This document shows positions 19,450 to 30,239 of a stretch of 64,000 nt of DNA, one piece after another; position 1 is the stretch's first letter, and the number at the start of each line of letters is the position of its first letter. The stretch is from Bacteroides sp. (GTDB taxonomy: Bacteria > Bacteroidota > Bacteroidia > Bacteroidales > Muribaculaceae). The notes below the pieces were generated by a model. The model was not told where the DNA came from. It searched no databases and saw only the letters and a list, made by a program, of their open reading frames with translations. The stretch is taken from NCBI GenBank assembly GCA_014802265.1, contig JAAVCP010000052.1:1-64000 (forward strand), given 5' to 3'. Position numbers and translations under genes: made by a program.

Positions 19450-19872
19450 ACATAGAAAGAATGTTTAATTTTAAGAACAATATGAGTAATGTCTGAGACA
19501 TTGCTCATATGTCCTTATATATAAGGAAGTAAAATAGTTTGGTGGATTTTGAGCATATAACTGACATTAAATTATCATAATTTTTACATATTTAGATGAA
19601 ATTGCCATTAAATATCAGTATAAATTTGTGTATTACAATTATATTGATTACTTTTGCGATGTATAATACGTATAAGTAGCTGTTAAATTAACTATATGAT
19701 TAATTATTTTTCAGACTTCGTAATTATATATTCAAATTTTTACCATTTACTTAAGAAAATTATATTAGATAACAGATTCCATAGTAGAGAAGGTAAAAGT
19801 CTAATTATGATAAATGGCATCTAATATTACTATCTTCCGTATTTGTATTATTAATTTTTTAACATAAAAACT

Positions 19873-20481
19873 ATGAGAGTAAAAAACATTTCATTTATTG
19901 TGGTGCTCGTGATGGCTTTGTGTGCTGTCGGATCAGCTAATGCGCAGGGACTTGGTGGCTTGCTGAAAAAGGCTAAAAATGCTGCCGACAAAGTGACAGA
20001 AACCGCAAAGTCTGTTTCTGAATCCGAAGATATTCAGAATGTTGTGGGTAAAATTACCGGTGCTACAGTCATAAATCCTATTTCAAAATATATAGAAGTA
20101 GAGCCGGTTGGTCTTTATGGCATCTCACAGACAGAGACAAGCGGAAATGTATATCTGGTGCTCAACGTACTTAATAAGACAGATAAACAGAATGCCCTTT
20201 TCGGTAGTAGCGTGCAAAATCAAAAGATGCTCGCTGTTGATGGCAAAGGCAAAGTCTATAATGTAGATGCCAGTGGGGGTATACGGTATGATACTCCACA
20301 AGATGTGCCTGTTAAGGTGGTTATTGATGATCCTCAATTGCAGTTTATGAACGTCAGCAATACTCTGGACGTAATGCCGGTGGTAAAGATTGGAATAGCA
20401 TTAGATGCCAATCATCAGGGTAACCTCACATTTAAGAATCTGCCAATATTATGGGATGTTGACCCCGAAGACTTAGATTAA
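19873..20481 (+). CDS. hypothetical exported protein
   Basis: Signal peptide (…ANAQ), 202 aa, no family recognised. Confidence 0.6.
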   Translation: MRVKNISFIVVLVMALCAVGSANAQGLGGLLKKAKNAADKVTETAKSVSESEDIQNVVGKITGATVINPISKYIEVEPVGLYGISQTETSGNVYLVLNVLNKTDKQNALFGSSVQNQKMLAVDGKGKVYNVDASGGIRYDTPQDVPVKVVIDDPQLQFMNVSNTLDVMPVVKIGIALDANHQGNLTFKNLPILWDVDPEDLD

Positions 20482-20487
20482 TCTAAT

Positions 20488-21273
20488 ATGAAGACCAATA
20501 ATCCTAAAGATCTTTTGGATCTTACCGGCATGGTGGTGCTTGTCACCGGAGGTGGTGATGGAATAGGTGCCGGGTGTGCTGAGATTTTGGCTGCTTCAGG
20601 AGCTAAGGTTGTGGTTAGTAATCGCACTTTGTCAAAGGCAGAGAATATTGTGGCAGAGATTAAAAAGAATGGGGGAGATGCGGTCGCAGTAAGCTGTAAC
20701 GTGCTTGATGATGCCGACCTCGTGAAGACGGTTGAGTTTACGCTCTCTACCTACGGAAAGATTAATATCTTGATCAATAATGCCGGAGGTGGAGGAGGTG
20801 GCACTGAGAGTCCGTTTAGAATTGACCGTGCGTACGTGGAGCGTATCTACTCCATGAATGTCTTTGCCCCGTGGCGTCTTTGCCAGCTTGTAGCTCCTCA
20901 CATGCAGGAGGCAGGTTACGGCAGTATTGTCAACATATCGTCGATGAGCAGCATCAACCACAGTCCCGGTATTGCCATATATGCCTCCACAAAGGCAGCC
21001 CTAAACCACATGTCGGCAAACCTTGCTCACGATTTCGGACCTATGGGCATACGCATAAACTGTGTCGGACCGGGTGCCACAAGGACGGCTGCTTTGGCTT
21101 CAGTGATGACTACGGAAATCGAAAAGCGTATGTTGGCTCATACACCTATTCACCGTCTTGGCGAAGTGAGCGACATAGCACGTGCTGTCCTTTTCCTTGC
21201 CTCCCCTATGTCTTCATGGATTTCCGGTCAGACCCTAATGGTCAACGGTGGTGGCGTTCAGACACTCGACTAA
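20488..21273 (+). CDS. SDR oxidoreductase, resembles 7-alpha-hydroxysteroid dehydrogenase
   Basis: TGGGDGIG, NNAGGGGGG, YASTKAAL; C-terminus TTEIEKRMLAHTPIHRLGEVSDIARAVLFLASPMSSWISGQTLMVNGGGVQTLD parallels E. coli HdhA. Confidence 0.9.
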   Translation: MKTNNPKDLLDLTGMVVLVTGGGDGIGAGCAEILAASGAKVVVSNRTLSKAENIVAEIKKNGGDAVAVSCNVLDDADLVKTVEFTLSTYGKINILINNAGGGGGGTESPFRIDRAYVERIYSMNVFAPWRLCQLVAPHMQEAGYGSIVNISSMSSINHSPGIAIYASTKAALNHMSANLAHDFGPMGIRINCVGPGATRTAALASVMTTEIEKRMLAHTPIHRLGEVSDIARAVLFLASPMSSWISGQTLMVNGGGVQTLD

Positions 21274-21307
21274 TTGTAATAACTTGTCAAAGAAATGTAT
21301 AACCTTT

Positions 21308-21347
21308 TCATCGTCAGTGACTGATATATGTCAGTCACTGACGATGA
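21308..21347. terminator. stem-loop after SDR gene
   Basis: tcatcgtcagtgactga-tatatg-tcagtcactgacgatga, 17-bp perfect arms. Confidence 0.7.
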
Positions 21348-21458
21348 TTATTAATTATACGGCGCAACTTAGTTGATATCTTCTTAAGAAATGAGTTTGA
21401 TTATTACTTCTTTTTTACTATATTTGCACCTCTAATTGATAAACCATATAGGATAAAC

Positions 21459-23228
21459 ATGATTTTCAATATAAATACGGAACACCGCCTGTCGTATTTG
21501 CGTTTCGTATTATCTTTTTTAATATCAACACTTTCTGTGTTCAGTATGCTTGGCTCAACAAATCAGAATGCCCGTTGGGCAGCCATGCCAAATTCTGAAC
21601 TTCTGAAAGTGGGAAGAGAGTATTTACATGAACGTTACATCCCTGACAGTGCGCTTGCAGTATTCACAATTCTCACTGAACGTTACTACCCTGCGATGAC
21701 ACTTGATGAGAAAAAGGATGTGGTAGCAGCTCTTAACGGTCTTTGGGAGACTTATATGTTTGGCTATTTTGACTACACTGAGGCAAGCCGCACATTGCAA
21801 AGATCATTTGATATTTGTGAAGAAGCGCATCTTCCCCTCAGCCGCAACTATTTCAACACAGGGTGTATGTATCAGAGTATGGCTGAACTCAGCGGCAGCT
21901 CTGAGGCACTTTATAAAGATGCACTCGACAACCATAGGAAGGCATTTTATGCAGCAATAAAAGAAGGTGACAGTAAAGTCTTGGTGGCTGTGATAGACAA
22001 TATCGGTTCCATAGCATATGCTTTTTGTAATCCTGATATTTTATCGAAAGAAATCAAGATTCTACATAATCGCGCTCATGAATTGAACTTGGAAAATGAT
22101 TGGAGATTACTGTTCGGATTGAAACTGTATCAGGGCATAAAGGCTTTGTCAAGGTCAGACTATAAGGAAGCTAAATCCCTGTTTTGCCAAATGAAGGAGA
22201 TAGTGCCTTCAGAAACGGATCCGGAGATGGCTCGCCATGTGATTTTCGCAGATTTGTGCATTGCCGACGCGGAAGAAAAGGCAGGTAATCTTTCAGGAGC
22301 TAAAACTCAGCGACTGAAAGCGTTGGCACTGTCTCAAAAATTCAATATCAAGGATGCTTCATTATTATGCTATGATGCTCTTTCCCGGCAATATGAAAAT
22401 ACGGATAGGGAGACTTCCCTGAACTATCGGACCAATTATCTTATGCTTAAAGACTCTATTTTAAACTATCGGCAATTTGTCGGCGTGAAGGAGATGAGTG
22501 TCTACCAGCAACTGCGTGAGTTTGACCGTGAGATTTCCGATATGAAGAGAAAAGATGAGCGTCAAAACTGGTTTATCTCTATTGTGCTTATTATAGTGAC
22601 TGCAGTCGTAATGATGTTGGCGATAATTTATTCTAAAAATAGAAAATTAAAAGCCACAAATCATATACTCTATACAAGAAATCTGGAATATTTAAAGGCT
22701 GAGGAAGAGAGGCGAAAATTGGATAAAGAACGCGAGTTGACATCTTCTTTACCTATCTCTTCTCTCCCGGATAATCTGATAAATTATGATGATAACGACC
22801 ACGCCTATGACAATTGTGATGATGCTGTATCGTCACCTAAATATAAAAACTCTCAGTTGACCAGTGAACAGAAGCAGGAGATCATGAGAAAAATAATGGA
22901 GGTAATGGAGGAATCGGAAGATATTTTCCAACCCGGTTTTAATGCTGACTCCCTCTCCGTCTTAACTGGAATTAACTACAAATATGTTTCGCAGGTCATA
23001 AATGAGAAAAAGGGATGTAATTTTAATGTCTTTCTTAATGAATTCAGAGTGAAGCGTGCCTGTGTGCTCATTAATTCCATGTCAGCTTCCATGCCCATTA
23101 CCATTGAGGGCATTGCCAACAAAGTGGGGTTCCGCTCAAGGAATGCTTTTGCCGTGGCATTTAAAAAATTTACAGGTCTTACCCCTTCCGAATACATTAA
23201 AATAGCCAAAACAAGAAATGCTGAATAA
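21459..23228 (+). CDS. membrane TPR protein with C-terminal AraC-type HTH
   Basis: TM WFISIVLIIVTAVVMMLAIIYS; ITIEGIANKVGFRSRNAFAVAFKKFTGLTPSEYIK. Confidence 0.9.
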   Translation: MIFNINTEHRLSYLRFVLSFLISTLSVFSMLGSTNQNARWAAMPNSELLKVGREYLHERYIPDSALAVFTILTERYYPAMTLDEKKDVVAALNGLWETYMFGYFDYTEASRTLQRSFDICEEAHLPLSRNYFNTGCMYQSMAELSGSSEALYKDALDNHRKAFYAAIKEGDSKVLVAVIDNIGSIAYAFCNPDILSKEIKILHNRAHELNLENDWRLLFGLKLYQGIKALSRSDYKEAKSLFCQMKEIVPSETDPEMARHVIFADLCIADAEEKAGNLSGAKTQRLKALALSQKFNIKDASLLCYDALSRQYENTDRETSLNYRTNYLMLKDSILNYRQFVGVKEMSVYQQLREFDREISDMKRKDERQNWFISIVLIIVTAVVMMLAIIYSKNRKLKATNHILYTRNLEYLKAEEERRKLDKERELTSSLPISSLPDNLINYDDNDHAYDNCDDAVSSPKYKNSQLTSEQKQEIMRKIMEVMEESEDIFQPGFNADSLSVLTGINYKYVSQVINEKKGCNFNVFLNEFRVKRACVLINSMSASMPITIEGIANKVGFRSRNAFAVAFKKFTGLTPSEYIKIAKTRNAE

Positions 23229-23438
23229 GCTAAATCCGGTTAGGGGATGAAGCGGATTATACCTATAAACAGCATAAAAATTTAATTTAATTTGCATAGT
23301 TGATCGGAATCATGATATTTACTTCATAATTCTGATCATTTATGCACACTATCATGATTAAGGACAAAAAATAAAATATAAAAATTGGTGAGGATAAATA
23401 GATTGCATAATTTTACAAAAGCTAACACTTTTTAAATT

Positions 23439-25427
23439 ATGCAAAAAATTCTGTTAACCTCAATTCTCTTCACATCGTGTATAGGCGGTGCTTACGGACT
23501 AAGTAATGACGCTATACAGTATTATAAAAGTGATTTCAGAGCCACCACGCCCGCAGCTCCTTTGGGAGACTGGACGTGCTGGGGGTCAGGAAAAACTTCA
23601 CAGGATATTAAGATCGGTAACACCGATGAGAATCTTAGGGATTTCTTCCCTATTGGTGCGCCTGCTTTTATACCCGTAGATTTCCAAAATTTAGGCATTG
23701 TCTATTGCAGTAATTCTTCCACAGAAGAGGGAGGAGCCGCAAATGAATGGCTTGTGAGCCCGGCGATTGATTTGTCGGCTGCACCCGATAAAATGATGCT
23801 TGCGTTTGATGTTTTGGCATTCGGATCAGATTCTGAACCAAAATTGGAGGTATACGCTTCTAAGACCGGCAACTCTCAGGATGATTTCACTTCGCCTGCA
23901 CTTTATATAGGTCGCTCATCAAACAGCGTGAAAGCCCCTGTTGTAAAAAGAGTGTATAAGGCTGTGTCTGACATTTCGTCACCTGAGACATACCTTGCTT
24001 TTGTCAACAAAAGCCGTAATGCCCAGATTCTCGGATTCTATAACATAGAGCTTTCGGAATATATTTTAGATGTTCAAAATCCTGTGGCAAACCATTTCCC
24101 GGAGGCGACAGACGTTCCCATAAATATTGAAGTGGGAATCTTGACTCCGGAGCCTTGTGAAGGCTTCACTGCAGTGCTTTCATGCAGGGGGGAAGAGCAG
24201 GTTTATTCCACTCTCAAACAGATTGACACGTCATATTCTCTTACTCAGGTTAATTTTGCAAATCCTATCCATCTGGATTATAATGAGAGTCTGACCTACA
24301 CCATTACAATCACTCCGCATTATGAAGGCGCAACCCCGGCGGTATACGAGTATGACATGAGTTGTACACAAGGCTACCCTGCTACCTGTGTTGAGGAGGA
24401 GGGAACTGCAACTTGGTGTGGTTGGTGTATACGTGGAATAGCCGGAATCAAGCAGTTCTCTGAGGAATACGGTGACAGATTTATTGCCATTGCGGTGCAT
24501 GGCTCAAGTGATCCAATGTATCAGGAAAACTATATGTCACATCTGGGAACTGATTGTGGAGTTACTGCCTTCCCTATGGCAACCTTTAACCGTACGGTGA
24601 CAGGCGATCCCTATAACCGTGAGACTGTTGAATCCTTGTTGGCTCAACCGGTAGGTTATGCTGTTGCAATCAAGAAGGTGGAATATAACAGCGACTCTGA
24701 CCATAGAGTGTCAGTAACGTATGCTCCAAAACTTGCCTTTGATTCCAATTCTGCCGACATAACAGCCGCTGTGGTGGTAGTGGAAGACGGGGTGACAGGT
24801 AATAATACAGAATGGAACCAGACAAACTACTACTCCGGATATAATAAGGAGCAGGTTGAGAATACTTATGGTGCTGGTTCGTGGAAATATTTCCGCCAAT
24901 ATTGTGAGCTGTCCTCAGTAATTCCATACCCTCTTATGAGCTATGATCATGTTGCAATGGGTATCTTCAATTCATTCTATGGAGGTGGTCAGGGTGCTTC
25001 GCTCCCGGCAACTTGGCAACAAGATGTAGAGCAAGAATTCACCATCACTTTTGATATGCCTCTTCAGAAAGATGGTGGCACCATAGGAGTTCAAAACTGG
25101 GAAAACACCCATATTATTGTCTTGCTGATTGATAATAAAACCGGTAATGTGCTGAATGCCGCAAAAATGGGGGCTGGAAATTATGACACAGCCGGTATAA
25201 ATGAATGCTCATTCGGTAATTCTGTAGCAATAGACCGGGTTGGGAATAATCTTCTTGTCTCTCTTGAGGGAGAAGGCAATCTGGAAATCTTTAACACTTA
25301 TGGCTACCGACTATATTCTTCACAACTCTTCGGAGATACCTCTGTTGACGTTTCAGGCTTTTCCGGACCTGTAATTGTGCGTGTTACCCGCGACAATGAA
25401 AGTTATGTGAAAAAAATGATTTTTTAG
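23439..25427 (+). CDS. Omp28-related exported protein with thioredoxin-like CxxC motif
   Basis: VEEEGTATWCGWCIRGIAGIKQFSEEYGDRFIAIAVHGSSDPMY; choice-of-anchor-like N-terminus; C-terminal sorting-like tail. Confidence 0.85.
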   Translation: MQKILLTSILFTSCIGGAYGLSNDAIQYYKSDFRATTPAAPLGDWTCWGSGKTSQDIKIGNTDENLRDFFPIGAPAFIPVDFQNLGIVYCSNSSTEEGGAANEWLVSPAIDLSAAPDKMMLAFDVLAFGSDSEPKLEVYASKTGNSQDDFTSPALYIGRSSNSVKAPVVKRVYKAVSDISSPETYLAFVNKSRNAQILGFYNIELSEYILDVQNPVANHFPEATDVPINIEVGILTPEPCEGFTAVLSCRGEEQVYSTLKQIDTSYSLTQVNFANPIHLDYNESLTYTITITPHYEGATPAVYEYDMSCTQGYPATCVEEEGTATWCGWCIRGIAGIKQFSEEYGDRFIAIAVHGSSDPMYQENYMSHLGTDCGVTAFPMATFNRTVTGDPYNRETVESLLAQPVGYAVAIKKVEYNSDSDHRVSVTYAPKLAFDSNSADITAAVVVVEDGVTGNNTEWNQTNYYSGYNKEQVENTYGAGSWKYFRQYCELSSVIPYPLMSYDHVAMGIFNSFYGGGQGASLPATWQQDVEQEFTITFDMPLQKDGGTIGVQNWENTHIIVLLIDNKTGNVLNAAKMGAGNYDTAGINECSFGNSVAIDRVGNNLLVSLEGEGNLEIFNTYGYRLYSSQLFGDTSVDVSGFSGPVIVRVTRDNESYVKKMIF

Positions 25428-25481
25428 AGAGACACAAAATGTGTTATAATAGCATATTTATAATTTAATACTTATTGTTTT

Positions 25482-28400
25482 ATGAGAAAACCTAACGTGA
25501 TTCTGACCGGAGTCCTTTTAGGAGTATCGACCTCAGCAATGGCTTTCCTCTCTGTGGAGAAAGCAAGCTTGAGTCTTCCTGAGTCAGCTCAAAAGAAATC
25601 GGAGGCTACTAAACCTACCTCCAAGACCCTACCATTGGCAAAAGTGGCTACGCGAAATGTTGAGTCCGGATTGTATGGATATTCAATCGCAGGTCCTAAT
25701 GCCGGATTTTTCCGTACTGACATTGATGGCACAATAGAGCATCTCTGGAGTCCGGCTAAAGAAAGGTGGCATATGTTTAATGGCTGGATGTATGACGGCA
25801 AGGTTACCGGATTCATACAGCACCAGGAAAACGGAGCCTATGACGGTATAGAACTTGTAGAGCAAGACTTTGAGACAGGTGAGGTGCTCAACAGCCGTAC
25901 GCTTGATGCATCTAACACTAACACATGGTTTACACACTGTACTTATATTCCTGAGAAAGAACTGATTTTCGGTCTTGGTCGTGATGAAATGAACTGGGAT
26001 ACAATGAAGACCATGAACATTAATGACCTGAGCGATATCAACAATCTTCGAACCATCTATTATGACTATCTTATAGTTGCCATTACTTATAATCCTTATG
26101 ACGGCAATATCTATGCTATCACCAGGACAAAGGATTTCATAAGAATCAATCAGGAGAATGGTGAGTATGAGTATCTTTGGTCACTTCCACTCCCGGAGCT
26201 GAACAACGATTACAAGATGGCTTTGACTTATCTTCCCAATGCTGATGAGTATCTTTTCGGAGCCACTCTAAATGATGGTAACTATCCTACTGTTTATTAT
26301 CGCCTTGACCTCGAATCACAGATACTTGCGGAGAGTGCTCAGCTTGGTGATTCAGACGTAATCACATTCTTCATCAATACTGATGAAAAAGACATGGAAG
26401 CTCCTTTGCGTCCTGAATATGTAGGCATGGACTTCCCGAATGGTAGCCTTTCCGGCACATTTAAGTTCACTATGTCGGAAGTTTTGGCTGGTGGAGAGGC
26501 TGCCACTTCTGATCTGACATGGACATTCTATGCTGATGGAGAGGAGACTGCTACCGGCACTGCCGCATGCGGTGCATCTGTAGATGTTGCAGTTGAATTG
26601 TCTCAGGGCATGCATACAATCGAAATGATGACAGCCAATGGTTCTCATTCAGGTCCATCATTTAAAAAGCAGCTTTATATAGGAAAAGACACTCCGAAGG
26701 CTCCGACTAATGTAGTGCTTGCAGAGGGTAACGTTAGCTGGGAAGCCGTAACAGAGGGTGTCAACAACGGTTATCTTGATCTCTCAGATATGTCTTATGA
26801 GGTATATATAAATGATGAATTTATCGGAGAGACAAAGGAGACATCGCTTGACTTTACAATTTCTTCTACTGAAGCATTTGGAAAGCATGTGGCTACCGTA
26901 ACAGCTATATGCAACGATATGGAATCAGTTGCCGGTGTGTCAAATTCAGCTATCTACGGTGCTGCAATGAACTTGGATGTATTCTTCACTCCTAACCAGG
27001 ACGAGGCTGCCTTGTTCTCAACTGCATCTGAAAATGTTGAAAATGCCATAAACTGGGGTTGGGACAGTGGACAAAATGCATTTGCCACCAATTACCCCTG
27101 GAGTGATTCATACGCATGGCTTGTGACTCCGCCCCTCAATATGGACGATGCGGATGTGGTTTATGCTCTTGAATTTGAAGCTAAGTCATCAAATCAGGGA
27201 GGTGCTTTAAGTGTTTATCTTGGATCTTCAAACCAGCCGGAAGATATGACCAAATTATTGGTTGACTCTTTCTCTCCTGTGGTTAATGACTACGCTAAAT
27301 ATCGTGCAATCTTCTGTGTGTCTGAGGCTGCCACAGATTATATAGGCTTCCAGGGTGTTGTTAAGGCTTATACATGTCAGATGTATGTGCGCAACATATC
27401 AGTGGTAAGGACTGATATTCCTACTTCAGCTCCGGGTGTTGTGTCTGAGCTTAATGCCGTAGCAGGTGAGAATGGCGCACTGAATGCAACCGTGACATTC
27501 AATATGCCGACAGTTGACCTTAAAGGACGTGATTTGGCATCTGATGCCGAGGTAAGCGCAACCGTGACTTCAGGTGAGAAGTCTGTTACACTGACAGGTA
27601 CTCCCGGACAGGCTATGAACACTGTTATTGAAACTGTGCAGGGTGACAACGACATCACAGTAACCTCAGCCATTGGTGAGGATGCAGGCGACACCGCAGC
27701 TGTGTCAGTTTACACAGGTATCGACAGCCCGGGCATGCCAGGCAATTTCAAGGCTAAAGCAGGTGAAGATAATAATACAGTTATCTTTACATGGGATGCA
27801 CCATCGGAAGGCGCACAAGGAAAATATTTCGAGGCTAAAGATATTTCTTACAGAATTACTTACCGTGTAGGTTGGTCAACTACTGAAATCAGTGATATTC
27901 CTGTTGATGCTACAGAGTTTACTTACACCATGCCTGAGGGTACAGTGCTTAGTAACTACTCGTTTGTTCTCTATCCTTCCAATGTAGCCGGTGAGGGTGC
28001 TTCTACAAGTGCCACTGTTATGGTGGGTAAGCCTTACGAACTTCCGATGAATGAAGAATTTGAGGGCAACCGTTATACCTATGCTCCTTTTGATGTAGTG
28101 AAGCCCTCAGAAGAATATGCAAGTTCTATGGTATTCTTCCAGGCTCCTTATTACTTCGACGAGATGTTTGAGAAGTATGATCATGGCGCTGTCACTGCGT
28201 TTACTACAGTTGATGGTGACACCAAATCTCGCCTTGTATTCCCGAAATTCTCCACTTCAGATATCAACAGTAATGTAAGCATTCGCATTGAGATCTGGAC
28301 CGGTGAACGTTCAGCTGAAAAGATGACTCTGTTCGGACAAACCTACTTTACTGAAGAACCTGTTGAGATAGGCACAATCGAAAAGGGTACAGGCTGGGCT

Positions 28401-28745
28401 GAAGTTAACTTTAATCTTCCTGAAGAGATGCTGGGTAAGGAATGGTGTGAAATCTTCATTGAAAGTGAGTATGACCGTCCTGACACTTACACTATGATAT
28501 ATTCTTATTCAATTGAATATACAACCGGTGTGAAAGCCGTAGAGACTCTGAATGGAGCAGTCCGTGCTCTTAAAGGCTCAATCTCCATGACAGATCTTGA
28601 GAACGCTGATTATGCAATATATGCTGTCGACGGACGTCTTGTGAAGAGCGGTAAAGTTGAGAGTGCACAGCATATTGTGACTGTTACCCCTGGCACATAT
28701 GTAGTACGTGTTGCAGACAAGTCAACTAAGGTGATTGTGAAATAA
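25482..28745 (+). CDS. large exported FnIII/choice-of-anchor J protein
   Basis: FnIII-type segments (PGMPGNFKAKAGEDNNTVIFTWDAPSEGAQGKYFEAKDISYRITYR), C-terminus YAIYAVDGRLVKSG...PGTYVVRVADKSTKVIVK. Confidence 0.85.
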   Translation: MRKPNVILTGVLLGVSTSAMAFLSVEKASLSLPESAQKKSEATKPTSKTLPLAKVATRNVESGLYGYSIAGPNAGFFRTDIDGTIEHLWSPAKERWHMFNGWMYDGKVTGFIQHQENGAYDGIELVEQDFETGEVLNSRTLDASNTNTWFTHCTYIPEKELIFGLGRDEMNWDTMKTMNINDLSDINNLRTIYYDYLIVAITYNPYDGNIYAITRTKDFIRINQENGEYEYLWSLPLPELNNDYKMALTYLPNADEYLFGATLNDGNYPTVYYRLDLESQILAESAQLGDSDVITFFINTDEKDMEAPLRPEYVGMDFPNGSLSGTFKFTMSEVLAGGEAATSDLTWTFYADGEETATGTAACGASVDVAVELSQGMHTIEMMTANGSHSGPSFKKQLYIGKDTPKAPTNVVLAEGNVSWEAVTEGVNNGYLDLSDMSYEVYINDEFIGETKETSLDFTISSTEAFGKHVATVTAICNDMESVAGVSNSAIYGAAMNLDVFFTPNQDEAALFSTASENVENAINWGWDSGQNAFATNYPWSDSYAWLVTPPLNMDDADVVYALEFEAKSSNQGGALSVYLGSSNQPEDMTKLLVDSFSPVVNDYAKYRAIFCVSEAATDYIGFQGVVKAYTCQMYVRNISVVRTDIPTSAPGVVSELNAVAGENGALNATVTFNMPTVDLKGRDLASDAEVSATVTSGEKSVTLTGTPGQAMNTVIETVQGDNDITVTSAIGEDAGDTAAVSVYTGIDSPGMPGNFKAKAGEDNNTVIFTWDAPSEGAQGKYFEAKDISYRITYRVGWSTTEISDIPVDATEFTYTMPEGTVLSNYSFVLYPSNVAGEGASTSATVMVGKPYELPMNEEFEGNRYTYAPFDVVKPSEEYASSMVFFQAPYYFDEMFEKYDHGAVTAFTTVDGDTKSRLVFPKFSTSDINSNVSIRIEIWTGERSAEKMTLFGQTYFTEEPVEIGTIEKGTGWAEVNFNLPEEMLGKEWCEIFIESEYDRPDTYTMIYSYSIEYTTGVKAVETLNGAVRALKGSISMTDLENADYAIYAVDGRLVKSGKVESAQHIVTVTPGTYVVRVADKSTKVIVK

Positions 28746-28779
28746 TACAAGCGTATCATAACGCAATCTGCAAATAAAG

Positions 28780-28813
28780 ATAGAGACCTTCGAGTCAAAT
28801 CGGAGGTCTCTAT
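28780..28813. terminator. terminator
   Basis: atagagacct...aggtctctat. Confidence 0.65.
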
Positions 28814-28851
28814 TCTATTGTTATCAATTAAGAAATCTAAAAAAGGAATAA

Positions 28852-29919
28852 TCAGTATGTGCGGATGTATGTCCGACCATTGAAAACGAGTCCTTTACTA
28901 TCGGGAGTGGCAGTCAGGACAACCGGGGTGTCGAGTTTCTCCGTCTTTGGAGTCCCGTTATAATACCCTCCTTTGAGTGAGTCATAGCGGTGGGAGAAGA
29001 TAACCTTATTGCCTTCCTGATGACCGTAATATATGTACTCCCCTTCATCAATATGTCCGTTGTCATAGGTGAGCTTGTAATATTCACGGCAAGCGATATC
29101 CTGACCAGACACGACAGTCTCATCTCCCCAGAAATCTAATGAAGCGTTAGTCTTAAAGTTCCCTTTTCCGTCTTTGTCATTGGTCTTGCATTCATATAAT
29201 GTTGGACCGTCTTCACGCCACAGCACAGGTAATGGAGCATCAGTCTTGGCAGTGGCTTCAGATGCTGAAGGTGTGGCTGGTTTATCTTGAACAGGGGTTG
29301 ATTCTTTCATTTTATCAAGCTTCTCAATAGTTCCCTTGCAATCAGTAGTGAAATCTTCTTTTGCTTTTGCGGTGGCTTCAACTGTAAGGGTTGGCAACTG
29401 TTGAGTGCCTGCCGGCAGCAGGCTCTTTACGAGTTCAAGACGAAGTCCGTCAGGACTGATTGATGGGTCTAAGGCAGAAAGACCGTAAATGGTAATGGAA
29501 TCGTTTGGAAGTCTCAGAATGGCACATTTCCCCTTTCGATTGTAGGTATCTTCCCAATCACATATCACTATGCCATTTTTCAGGCGCGGATTCGTTATTT
29601 TCATCTCCTCCCAGTTGGATAGCAATACTTTGGTGCGATAACGTGAAAAACCCGGAGCCTTGGTGCCTGCAAATACCTTACTAAGTTTCTTGGCATTCAT
29701 AAAATCTTTCGGAAGAACCTTAAATGTTGATTCCTTTGTTGTGAACTGCTGAGTGAAATCAGGGGTGCCGTTGATGAAGTCAAGCACTACATACATGTTT
29801 CTACTGGCTGCCATGTTTTTGTCGGCACCTTCATAAATGCCGGCAAGGGGGATTTGGGCATTTACTCCAAATCCTGCAATCATCAAAATGATTGTGGTTA
29901 AAATTAATCTAATTGTCAT
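28852..29919 (-). CDS. hypothetical exported protein
   Basis: Signal peptide (…GFGVNAQ), 355 aa, no domain recognised. Confidence 0.6.
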   Translation of the reverse strand: MTIRLILTTIILMIAGFGVNAQIPLAGIYEGADKNMAASRNMYVVLDFINGTPDFTQQFTTKESTFKVLPKDFMNAKKLSKVFAGTKAPGFSRYRTKVLLSNWEEMKITNPRLKNGIVICDWEDTYNRKGKCAILRLPNDSITIYGLSALDPSISPDGLRLELVKSLLPAGTQQLPTLTVEATAKAKEDFTTDCKGTIEKLDKMKESTPVQDKPATPSASEATAKTDAPLPVLWREDGPTLYECKTNDKDGKGNFKTNASLDFWGDETVVSGQDIACREYYKLTYDNGHIDEGEYIYYGHQEGNKVIFSHRYDSLKGGYYNGTPKTEKLDTPVVLTATPDSKGLVFNGRTYIRTY

Positions 29920-30061
29920 AAGTCATACTATTTTGAGTATTGTTGTTAATTGTAGAGCAGCCATTATTCATTATTAATGACCTTTTTGATCAGAATAGTT
30001 TATTTATCACGAAATACCTTATCATCAAATTTGCCTGTATACACCACAATGAGTTCAGAAA

Positions 30062-30239
30062 GTTTTCAGCCTCTTCAATGCGCTTATGGAGTTAAGGTGT
30101 AATCATTAAATCTTCATGGCTTATGCTGGTAAGTATATAAAGTTTATTTTTTCTACGAATAAATACCGGCTCTCATCTGGGTGCCCTGTCAGAGAAACAG
30201 CGAGACTATTATGGTAATCTCTTACTGATGGAACTTCCA
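30062..30239 (-). pseudogene. decayed Phd/YefM-like antitoxin (paralogue of 34898..35098)
   Basis: Minus translation GSSISKRLP**SRCFSDRAPR*EPVFIRRKNKLYILTSISHEDLMITP*LHKRIEEAEN aligns to SVSDYRNNL...GEPVLIRRKNKLYTLTSVGNDNILLTPEHHKCIEEAEQ; start codon lost. Confidence 0.8.

Noticed and set aside
19450-19870. AT-rich intergenic stretch as possible origin or novel element
   Set aside because: No repeats, iterons or stable hairpins could be seen; ordinary AT-rich intergenic DNA is sufficient.
29940-30060. Full toxin remnant beside the decayed antitoxin copy
   Set aside because: Only a short stretch similar to the 34.8-kb toxin-side sequence is visible; a coding assignment is not supportable.
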